NCBI GenBank assembly: GCA_030601485.1 | Contig: JAUVTO010000112.1 | Span: 1 to 6,222, forward strand | From: Desulfobacterales bacterium | GTDB lineage: Bacteria; Desulfobacterota; Desulfobacteria; Desulfobacterales; UBA11574 | DNA length: 6,222 bases | Direction of reading: 5' to 3' | Part shown: piece after piece, positions 1 through 5,041 of the stretch | Layout of the letters: the number at the start of each line of letters is the position of its first letter | Position numbering within the stretch: position 1 is the first letter of the stretch | Translations under genes and position numbers: made by a program | Notes under the pieces: generated by a model | Told to the model about the DNA's origin: nothing | Database searches by the model: none | Seen by the model: the letters and a program-made list of their open reading frames with translations, nothing else

Positions 1-180
1 TCATCAACTTTTTTAAGAAGTCTGATATTAAAAAATCATGGTTTGCTTTTAAAAAGTTCCAATGATAATAGCCTTAATTTAAACGCTTTTCAAGTTATAA
101 AATCATTAGGCGATTTTATTCAATGCCCGACGGCGAACTTAAAAAAAGCTAACAAAGAAAAGCGGCCAATTTTTAGGTGA
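1..180 (+). CDS. Possible 3' end of an upstream gene (partial, unrecognised)
   Basis: Frame 1 is open from the first base to a TGA at 178-180, giving 59 codons with no start inside the window. The peptide begins SSTFLRSL and ends KRPIFR. I do not recognise it. The stretch is AT-rich, where stops should be frequent, so an open frame of this length is mildly suggestive; with three frames to choose from it can still occur by chance. If real, its stop lies 84 bases before the gspA start. It may equally be non-coding. Confidence 0.2.
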   Translation, partial: SSTFLRSLILKNHGLLLKSSNDNSLNLNAFQVIKSLGDFIQCPTANLKKANKEKRPIFR

Positions 181-181
181 A

Positions 182-210
182 TTAACCCGTTACTTCACGG
201 ACTTTATATT
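182..210 (+). promoter_or_regulatory. Candidate sigma-70 promoter for gspA
   Basis: TTAACC (182-187, 4 of 6 matches to the -35 consensus) and TATATT (205-210, 5 of 6 to the -10) are separated by exactly 17 bases. Transcription would start near 217, about 48 bases before the chosen gspA start. The region is AT-rich, so such matches come easily and this is only a prediction. Confidence 0.35.
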
Positions 211-250
211 AAGTGCTCATCCTGCCATAGCGGGAGAATGATGGAGAATT

Positions 251-257
251 GGAGGGG
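251..257 (+). promoter_or_regulatory. Ribosome binding site deciding the gspA start
   Basis: GGAGGGG ends 7 bases before the ATG at 265. The two upstream ATGs at 238 and 241 have only GGGAG at 232-236, which is 1 and 4 bases away and too close to work well. The site therefore favours 265, which also gives the family-typical N-terminus MYKNFFSFRERPF. Confidence 0.75.
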
Positions 258-264
258 AGCGCAG

Positions 265-2043
265 ATGTACAAAAACTTTTTTAGTTTCAGGGAAAGACCA
301 TTTAAGCTCGTTCCGAACCCTGCCTACCTTTTTTTGAGCAAAAGCCATGAAGAGGTCCTTGCGCATCTTACCTATGCAGTGATCCAAGGTGACGGTTTTG
401 TAGAAATCACGGGGGAGGTAGGAACCGGCAAGACCACACTCTGCCGGGCCTTTCTCGAAAATCTGGATAACAACACAAAAGCTGCATATATATTTAATCC
501 AAATCTTAATTCCATACAACTCCTCAAAGCTATCAATGACGAATTTGGAATCGCCTCGGATGCGGACAACACCAAAGATCTGATCGACAGACTGAATTCT
601 TTTCTCATTGCAAAAAAAGCCCAGGGAAAAAAAGTCATCCTTATCATTGACGAGGCACAGAACTTGACCACAGAGGTTCTGGAGCAGTTGCGATTATTGT
701 CAAATTTAGAGACATCCAGAGACAAGCTTCTTCAGATTATTCTTGTGGGTCAACCCGAACTGGGTGAAAAACTTGATTCCCATGAACTCAGGCAACTGGA
801 CCAGAGGATAACTTTAAGATGTCAGCTTGTTCCCTTAAGCCATAAAGAAGTTCGAGAATACATTCAACACCGTATCAATATCGCCTCCAAAAAAGCCGGA
901 ATTCAATTTGCCGGCGCTGCCTATCGATCTATTTATCATTATTCGAGAGGGATTCCTCGATTAATCAATATTGTTTGTGACCGGGTACTGCTGACCGCAT
1001 TCGTTCTTGATCAGCAGATAATCTCCGGAAAGATAGCCACGGCTGCCATCCGCGAGCTGGGCGTCAGGGGCGACATGAAACGCCGTGGCCTTCAAATCCG
1101 GAAAAGAGCAATTCTATTTTTCTCTCTGTTGTGTACAGGCATTTTCGTGGTTATGGTTTTTCGCTCCGGATTCCTTGACCAAAATGCCATAATAAGCTCA
1201 CCGGAAAGCACAAGGGTTGATAATTCCGGGTCAAAGCACTTCACCCGATCAGAGTACTTAAAAACACCTCTTCCCCCTCACCCTGAACCCGATTCAAAGT
1301 CGGCTAAGGCACCAGCTAAGGCACTGGCCAAAGCGCCTGCATTAAAGGAACCTAAAACCGTTATGGAACCTTTCCGTGATCTGGGAGTATTACTTGAAAA
1401 ATTGGACCGGGTTTATTCAAGAAAAGCGGCCCTTAAGGTTGCCATGGATTTGTGGGGCGCTGAATCCGAGATGGGTCGGCATCTTGACGGTATCAGTGAC
1501 GATTACGCCTTTTTCCAGCTTGCCGCTGAGCAGAACGGTCTTTTAATCCGTCGCATTAACGGTCATTTTAACGCGGTAAAGAAATTAAATCTGCCGGCCA
1601 TTTTAGCATTTTATCTTTCCGGAGGCCGTCCTCCCGTATATCTTGCGCTTTACGGAATAGATGACGGAAAAATTACGCTCAGAGGAGGAAACAAGGATAT
1701 TTCCATAGAGTTGGAACCGGCTGATTTAGAGTCATATTGGTCAGGCGTGGCATACATTCCATGGAAAAATTTTCTTTCCCTAAAAGGTACCATCCCATTG
1801 GATTCTCTAAAAGATTCCATAATAACCCTGAAGATGCTTTTACGAGATATTGGATTCAACACAGTTGAAATCAGCCCGTTTTATGATGAAAACACCCGGC
1901 AGGCGGTAAAAAATGTTCAGGGGAAGTACGGAATACATATGGACGGTGTTGTAGGATCCACAACAAAGATAGCACTGTACAATGAAAAAAATTTCAAAGG
2001 GATTCCTCATATTTCAACGTTTTCTAATTCGAATATTCCGTGA
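265..2043 (+). CDS. gspA: GspA/ExeA-type AAA ATPase with peptidoglycan-binding domain
   Basis: This is an inner-membrane ATPase of the GspA/ExeA family, 592 residues from the ATG at 265. Seen: the family N-terminus MYKNFFSFRERPF; Walker A GEVGTGKTT at residues 50-58; Walker B VILIIDEA at 124-131; a sensor-1-like strand ending LVGQPEL near 157-166; and SRGIPRLIN, a sensor-2-like motif, at 227-235. One hydrophobic segment (about 282-299) follows a basic stretch, so the ATPase is cytoplasmic and the rest periplasmic. A Lys/Ala/Pro-rich linker (345-363) leads to a C39-peptidase-like region (about 385-500) with no cysteine, then a PG_binding_1-type domain (about 510-572, with DENTRQAV and the GIHMDGVVG motif). 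In type II secretion, GspA with GspB works on peptidoglycan so the secretin can assemble; that is family knowledge. gspB lies 279 bases downstream. No other secretion gene is in view, so an orphan pair serving a pilus or other secretin is possible. Confidence 0.9.
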   Translation: MYKNFFSFRERPFKLVPNPAYLFLSKSHEEVLAHLTYAVIQGDGFVEITGEVGTGKTTLCRAFLENLDNNTKAAYIFNPNLNSIQLLKAINDEFGIASDADNTKDLIDRLNSFLIAKKAQGKKVILIIDEAQNLTTEVLEQLRLLSNLETSRDKLLQIILVGQPELGEKLDSHELRQLDQRITLRCQLVPLSHKEVREYIQHRINIASKKAGIQFAGAAYRSIYHYSRGIPRLINIVCDRVLLTAFVLDQQIISGKIATAAIRELGVRGDMKRRGLQIRKRAILFFSLLCTGIFVVMVFRSGFLDQNAIISSPESTRVDNSGSKHFTRSEYLKTPLPPHPEPDSKSAKAPAKALAKAPALKEPKTVMEPFRDLGVLLEKLDRVYSRKAALKVAMDLWGAESEMGRHLDGISDDYAFFQLAAEQNGLLIRRINGHFNAVKKLNLPAILAFYLSGGRPPVYLALYGIDDGKITLRGGNKDISIELEPADLESYWSGVAYIPWKNFLSLKGTIPLDSLKDSIITLKMLLRDIGFNTVEISPFYDENTRQAVKNVQGKYGIHMDGVVGSTTKIALYNEKNFKGIPHISTFSNSNIP

Positions 2044-2055
2044 GGTATTTTTAAC

Positions 2056-2095
2056 GTAGGCGTTCACGGGTTCAAAGGTTCAGGCGTTCAAGGTT
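2056..2095 (-). repeat. GAAC-rich dispersed repeat, copy A (inverted)
   Basis: Read on the minus strand, this 40-base stretch is a chain of TGAACC-like units that starts AACCTTGAACG and ends GTGAACGCCTAC, followed by AT-rich sequence. It matches copies at 2253-2290 and 5849-5879 but lies in the opposite orientation. It starts 12 bases after the gspA stop. It is probably a mobile or amplified intergenic repeat; it has no spacer structure of the CRISPR kind. Confidence 0.7.
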
Positions 2096-2252
2096 CCATT
2101 CTCGTCCCCGGACTGCATTTGGGATGCGTATTTACGAGAAAAGCTTTAGTTTCGTCAGGCCTAATCAAAAATTTGAAGCCAAATTGGCAATTACTTGGGA
2201 AAATGAACATTTGTAACGAGGTCTTCGGATCTTCAATGCCTTCTTTGTCCTT
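2096..2252. other. Non-coding spacer with small inverted repeats
   Basis: No open frame worth calling lies between the two GAAC repeats. Visible structures are TTCTCGT (2099-2105) facing ACGAGAA (2134-2140), with a GCAT/ATGC stem (2115-2118 and 2124-2127) nested inside, and an 11-base palindrome GCCAA-A-TTGGC at 2178-2188. No U-tract follows the nested stem, so it is not a standard terminator. The whole block may be the body of a repeat element bounded by copies A and B. Confidence 0.45.
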
Positions 2253-2290
2253 AACCCTGAACGTTGAACCCTGAACCTATGAACGGTTAC
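2253..2290 (+). repeat. GAAC-rich dispersed repeat, copy B
   Basis: This 38-base copy starts AACCCTGAACG and ends ATGAACGGTTAC, followed by AT-rich sequence as in the other copies. It is inverted relative to copy A, so the two bracket the gspA-gspB spacer. A TATAGT (2298-2303), a possible -10 for gspB, lies just after it, but no good -35 is correctly spaced. Confidence 0.7.
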
Positions 2291-2322
2291 TTTTTAATAT
2301 AGTAAGAAAGGTTGGCTTAAAG

Positions 2323-3093
2323 GTGAGTTCCATATTAAAGGCCTTAAAAAAGATTGAAAGCGAGCTGCCGGAAAAAAGCGAAATTCAATTCCGGCAGAAA
2401 GAAATAGATACGCAAAAAAATATCCATAAGCGCATAACGGATAAACTGCGCTTAAAAAAACAGTTTTTCGTCATTTTTGCCGCCATAATTCTGGCCGCGG
2501 GGGGAGGCCTGGTCCTGGGCCGAAAACCCTGGGAACATATACCGTCACCGGCAACAAAAACAGAAACAGAGCATACAAAACCGTTAAGCCGTATCGGGAA
2601 AAAGACGGCCGACCGGGATTTGTCCCAGAAAAAAAAGCCGGCCAAAAGGGATGGCGAAAAAATTGCATCGGTTACACAGGCGGCAAACAAAAAATTCCCA
2701 CCTGCCATAACGCCCCGGGAAAAAGAACCGGTATGGGTTAAAAGAACCGAAATTAAAATTCCAAAATCTTTAAGCCGTAATAACAAGAGAATAGCCGGGA
2801 AGAATTTGATTCAAAAAGATAACAATACCAAATACAGAGCCGAAAAATCCGGGCAATATTCAAAAAACAGACGAATATTATCGATACCCGTTAAACAGGC
2901 CCATGAGTCCGGGCTTCACCTGCAGGCCATTGCCTGGTCCAGTGATCCCAAGAGCCGCATTGCCGTTATAAACGGTCGGGTGCTTCGGGAAGGAGGATCT
3001 GTCGAAAGGGTTTTGGTAACGCATATCGGCAAGAATGAAGTTATTTTCAAAAAACAAGGAGAAGAATGGAAACAGCTGTTCAGGCTTAAATAG
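2323..3093 (+). CDS. gspB: GspB-type inner-membrane partner of GspA
   Basis: This 256-residue bitopic membrane protein belongs to the GspB (T2SSB) family. It starts with GTG; the N-terminus MSSILKALKKIE is the family signature, which fixes the start, and AGAAAGG at 2305-2311 is a ribosome site 11 bases upstream. A short cytoplasmic region (1-46) is followed by one membrane segment (about 47-66), then a long Lys/Pro-rich, low-complexity periplasmic linker (about 67-190). The conserved C-terminal domain (about 196-256) contains LHLQAIAWSSDPKSRIAVING and ends in QLFRLK. In the family, GspB binds GspA and links it to the secretin and peptidoglycan. The gene follows gspA on the same strand, but a repeat-filled spacer separates them, so co-transcription is likely but unproven. 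The next two bases of note are a small hairpin and a kinase relic. Assignment is firm; the secretion apparatus served is unknown. Confidence 0.85.
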   Translation: MSSILKALKKIESELPEKSEIQFRQKEIDTQKNIHKRITDKLRLKKQFFVIFAAIILAAGGGLVLGRKPWEHIPSPATKTETEHTKPLSRIGKKTADRDLSQKKKPAKRDGEKIASVTQAANKKFPPAITPREKEPVWVKRTEIKIPKSLSRNNKRIAGKNLIQKDNNTKYRAEKSGQYSKNRRILSIPVKQAHESGLHLQAIAWSSDPKSRIAVINGRVLREGGSVERVLVTHIGKNEVIFKKQGEEWKQLFRLK

Positions 3094-3098
3094 TCGCG

Positions 3099-3113
3099 CA
3101 GGTTTTCAACCTG
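3099..3113. repeat. Small perfect hairpin after gspB
   Basis: CAGGTT (3099-3104), TTC, AACCTG (3108-3113) form a 6-bp stem with a 3-base loop, six bases after the gspB stop. No T-run follows on either strand, so it is not an intrinsic terminator of standard form. It may be a repeat element or a junction left by the event that brought the kinase relic here. Confidence 0.4.
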
Positions 3114-3248
3114 GAAGAGACGGCAGAATCGAAGGAACAGGCCTGGGGCTGACCATCTGCAAGGCAATTGTCGAGGCTCCACGGCGGCAGGGTCTGGGCG
3201 GAAAATTAGGCAGGCACGAGGAACATGGCAATATTCTGGTTAAGCTGA
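3113..3248 (+). pseudogene. Relic of a histidine kinase C-terminal ATPase domain (frameshifted)
   Basis: In the frame starting at 3113 the sequence reads GRDGRIEGTGLGLTICKAIVEA, which contains the GTGLGL (G-box) of HATPase_c domains at 3134-3151. After GCT (3176-3178) one extra C breaks the frame. Skipping it, the text continues HGGRVWAEN (3180-3206), exactly the usual continuation IVEAHGGRVWAEN of sensor kinases. A TAG follows at 3207, then AGTRNMAIFWLS and TGA at 3246-3248. So only the last 40-odd codons of a kinase remain, with a +1 frameshift and an in-frame stop, and no dimerisation, sensor or N-box part upstream. It lies wedged between the gspB stop and the convergent regulator's stop one base away. 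Its parent kinase is not in the window. A short real peptide is very unlikely. Confidence 0.7.
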
Positions 3249-3935
3249 TTACTGTAATTTTCCGTGCTGCGCAAGTTCTTCCAAACCGTTTCGATTCAAA
3301 AGCTTTATATTCCGACCTTCTACTTGAATCAAATTTTGTTTGTTCATCTTTGCTAAAATACGCGAAAGGGTTTCCGGAATGGTTCCCAGAAGACTGGCCA
3401 GTTGTCCTTTTGAAATTGTCAGAGAAACAAAGTCCCCGGTTGCTTGCTCGTCGGTAAGATAGGTCAGATAGGACGCAAGGCGGGCTGGGACCTCTTTTAA
3501 GGAAAGATTTTCTACCTGAACGGTGAACTGGCGCAGGCGCATGGACAGAATAGCAAGCATATTCAAGGCAAGTGAGGGATGTTCGGATATAAGGTCAACA
3601 AAAGCCTGCCTTGGGATAAACAAAAGGTGACTTTTGAGAATGGTTTCGGCGTTTGCAGGAAATTTTCGCCCGGAAAAAACCGGAACTTCACCAAACGGAT
3701 TGCCCGGCCCATAAATATGAAGAATCTGTTCTTTACCTTCCAATGAAACTTTATAGATTTTTACTTTGCCGGCCACAACAATATAAAATCCATTACAATC
3801 ATCGCTTTCCAGAAAAACCGTTTTACCCTTATCATAAAACTTGTCTATGGCTATCTGCCTGATTTGGCTCAATTGTTCTTGGGAAAGACCGTTGAAAAGC
3901 GGCGCTTGTGAGATGATATCCAGAATTTTTTTCAT
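3249..3935 (-). CDS. Crp/Fnr-family transcriptional regulator (FNR-type DNA recognition)
   Basis: This 228-residue regulator starts at the ATG complementary to 3933-3935, four bases after GAGGGG (3945-3940 on the minus strand). An N-terminal cyclic-nucleotide-binding-like beta barrel (about 13-115, with GKVKIY and GNPFGEVPVFSG) is followed by a dimerisation helix (about 118-148) and a winged helix-turn-helix (about 174-205). The recognition helix reads PETLSRIL: E188, S191 and R192 occupy the E-xx-SR positions that in FNR read TTGA half-sites, whereas CRP uses R-E-xxx-R. Only one cysteine (C47) is present, so the FNR [4Fe-4S] oxygen switch is missing; a heme/NO sensor of the DNR or HcpR kind, or another ligand, is possible. 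It is divergent from the HD gene and shares with it a matching TTGAC-N4-GTCAA box, which suggests autoregulation and local control. Family is firm, ligand unknown. Confidence 0.9.
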   Translation of the reverse strand: MKKILDIISQAPLFNGLSQEQLSQIRQIAIDKFYDKGKTVFLESDDCNGFYIVVAGKVKIYKVSLEGKEQILHIYGPGNPFGEVPVFSGRKFPANAETILKSHLLFIPRQAFVDLISEHPSLALNMLAILSMRLRQFTVQVENLSLKEVPARLASYLTYLTDEQATGDFVSLTISKGQLASLLGTIPETLSRILAKMNKQNLIQVEGRNIKLLNRNGLEELAQHGKLQ

Positions 3936-3955
3936 AATTCCCCTCTTTTTTTAAA

Positions 3956-3983
3956 ATTATCATCTATTTTTGACATAAGTCAA
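3956..3983 (-). promoter_or_regulatory. Candidate promoter of the Crp/Fnr gene
   Basis: Read on the minus strand, TTGACT (3983-3978, 5 of 6 to -35) and GATAAT (3961-3956, 5 of 6 to -10) are 16 bases apart. The -35 lies inside the TTGAC-N4-GTCAA box, so a bound regulator would block polymerase: the layout predicts autorepression. Confidence 0.5.
3970..3983. promoter_or_regulatory. FNR/HcpR-type operator, TTGAC-N4-GTCAA
   Basis: TTGACATAAGTCAA is a perfect 5+5 inverted repeat around a 4-base centre. It has the geometry of FNR-family sites (TTGAT-N4-ATCAA) and the half-sites of the TTGAC/GTCAA variants that I recall for FixK-like and some deltaproteobacterial HcpR regulators. It lies 35 bases upstream of the Crp/Fnr start codon. 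The recognition helix of that regulator suits TTGA half-sites, so it is the obvious binder. Confidence 0.65.
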
Positions 3984-4005
3984 GGTAATGCATGTGTTTA
4001 TCATG

Positions 4006-4011
4006 TAAAAT
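4006..4011 (+). promoter_or_regulatory. Candidate -10 of a class II activated promoter for the HD gene
   Basis: TAAAAT matches the -10 consensus at 5 of 6. If it is the -10, transcription starts near 4018 and the operator centre (between 3976 and 3977) falls at -41.5, the standard position for class II activation by FNR/CRP proteins. No good -35 is present, as expected for an activated promoter. A competing TATACT at 4011-4016 would put the box at -46.5. The leader would be about 119 bases. Confidence 0.4.
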
Positions 4012-4065
4012 ATACTAAAAATCAGGAAAAACTTTAAAATCCAAAAATTTGATTTATTATATGGA

Positions 4066-4112
4066 CAGGATTTCAGGATGATCAGGACATAATAAATATT
4101 TTGAATCCTGAA
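4066..4112 (+). repeat. CAGGA-rich intergenic repeat in the HD gene leader
   Basis: CAGGA occurs at 4066, 4074 and 4083, spaced 8-9 bases, and TTCAGGAT (4072-4079) is the exact inverse of ATCCTGAA (4105-4112), so the leader RNA can form an 8-bp stem with a 25-base AT-rich loop. It resembles degenerate CAGGAT/ATCCTG repeats that are common between genes in anaerobic bacteria; that comparison is from memory. It ends 14 bases before the ribosome site AAGGAG. Confidence 0.45.
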
Positions 4113-4136
4113 TAAGATCTAAATAAAAGGAGAAAA

Positions 4137-4868
4137 ATGATGAAATGCCCGGGACAGGACAGCAGATACTGGAAACCAGGAGCCATTTTTAAAGCAAAAT
4201 GTCCGGAATGCGGCCATAATGTTGAGTTCTTCAAAGACGATACAACCCGCAAATGTGACAAATGCGGTCACAAGTTCGCAAATCCAAAAATAGATTTCGG
4301 CTGTGCGGCATACTGCCAATTCGCTGAAGAGTGCATTGGGACTCTGCCACCGGAACTTTTGGCCCAAAAGGAAGATCTTTTAAAAGATCGTATTGCCATA
4401 GAAATGAAGCGATATTTTAAACGGGATTTTAGGCGCATCGGCCATGCAACCCGGGTGGCTCGTTATGCTGAACGGATTGGCAAAAACGAAAGGGGAAACC
4501 TTGCAGTGATACTGTCTGCCGCTTATTTGCATGACATCGGTATCCCTGAAGCGGAAAAAAAGTATAACAGCACCGCTGCAAAATATCAGGAACAGGAAGG
4601 GCCGCCCATTGCAAGATCCATTATGGAAAACCTTGGCGCCAATGACAAGCTGATAGAAGAGGTGTGCGATATTATCGGTCATCACCATCATCCCCGAACT
4701 GAAGAAACGCTTAATTTTAAGGTGGTGTATGATGCGGATCTAATTACTAATCTTGAGGAGAAACATAAAGAAAGCCCCATAGATAATGACCGGCTGACCA
4801 AAATCATCGAGAAGTCTTTTTTGACCGAAAGCGGACGTGAAGAAGCAAAGAAGATGTTGTCAAGCTAA
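4137..4868 (+). CDS. Zinc-ribbon plus HD-domain phosphohydrolase
   Basis: Product of 243 residues. Two ATGs stand in tandem; AAGGAG (4127-4132) is 4 bases from the first and 7 from the second (4140), so translation may begin at MKCPGQD, one residue shorter. Seen: a zinc ribbon C22-x2-C25-x14-C40-x2-C43; then a second cysteine group C56-x3-C60-x5-C66 in DFGCAAYCQFAEECIG, which with C4 could hold another metal; then an HD domain (about 95-205) with H103 (GHATRV), H132-D133 (HDIG), the H182-H185 run (GHHHHP) and D199 (YDADL), the full metal-binding set. HD proteins are metal-dependent phosphohydrolases, acting on nucleotides or cyclic nucleotides; no GYP motif of c-di-GMP enzymes is present and I cannot name the substrate. 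It is cytoplasmic by the lack of any membrane segment. It is divergent from the Crp/Fnr gene and 173 bases upstream of the ferredoxin-like gene, probably with a redox-linked role. Confidence 0.85.
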   Translation: MMKCPGQDSRYWKPGAIFKAKCPECGHNVEFFKDDTTRKCDKCGHKFANPKIDFGCAAYCQFAEECIGTLPPELLAQKEDLLKDRIAIEMKRYFKRDFRRIGHATRVARYAERIGKNERGNLAVILSAAYLHDIGIPEAEKKYNSTAAKYQEQEGPPIARSIMENLGANDKLIEEVCDIIGHHHHPRTEETLNFKVVYDADLITNLEEKHKESPIDNDRLTKIIEKSFLTESGREEAKKMLSS

Positions 4869-4871
4869 ATA

Positions 4872-5011
4872 GGACACAGATAGCAGTATTATTTTCTAAT
4901 TTAAAAATCATGAAAATCTGTGTTCACCTGCCCGCTTAAGCCTCGCATGGCAGGCGGGTCTGTGTCCGAAAAAAATCCTATACTATACAGTATATTCGGA
5001 CAGGCGGATTT
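4872..5011. repeat. Nested, competing inverted repeats between HD and ferredoxin genes
   Basis: GGACACAGA (4872-4880) is the exact inverse of TCTGTGTCC (4959-4967); its core with one more base, ACACAGAT (4874-4881), also matches ATCTGTGT (4916-4923). TGTCCGAA (4963-4970) overlaps that arm and is the inverse of TTCGGACA (4995-5002), which encloses a TATACT-ATAC-AGTATA stem (4979-4994). Between them CCTGCC (4927-4932) faces GGCAGG (4949-4954). The pairings exclude one another. It may be a degenerate dispersed repeat or an RNA switch; no coding frame is seen. Confidence 0.6.
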
Positions 5012-5041
5012 GCATAACCAATAAAACAAAAGGGTTAAATT

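Noticed and set aside
238..264. Upstream start for gspA at 238, adding nine residues
   Set aside because: The ribosome site is too close to 238 and 241, the extra residues MMENWRGAQ are not family-like, and GGAGGGG is ideally placed for 265.
2056..2290. CRISPR array from the GAAC repeats
   Set aside because: Units are short, degenerate and contiguous, with no uniform repeats or spacers, and two copies are inverted.
2385..2786. 133-codon minus-strand open frame opposite gspB
   Set aside because: It mirrors the Lys/Pro-rich linker of gspB, whose bias removes antisense stops; no ribosome site or domain.
3099..3113. Intrinsic terminator between gspB and the regulator
   Set aside because: The 6-bp stem has no T-run on either strand.
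3035..3457. 140-codon plus-strand open frame from within gspB into the regulator gene
   Set aside because: It starts inside gspB in another frame and ends antisense to the Crp/Fnr gene. Only its middle (3113-3178) carries real kinase similarity, which breaks by frameshift at about 3179; the rest is shadow.
3795..3797. FNR-type [4Fe-4S] oxygen sensing by the regulator
   Set aside because: Only one cysteine (C47) is present in 228 residues, so the four-cysteine cluster cannot form.
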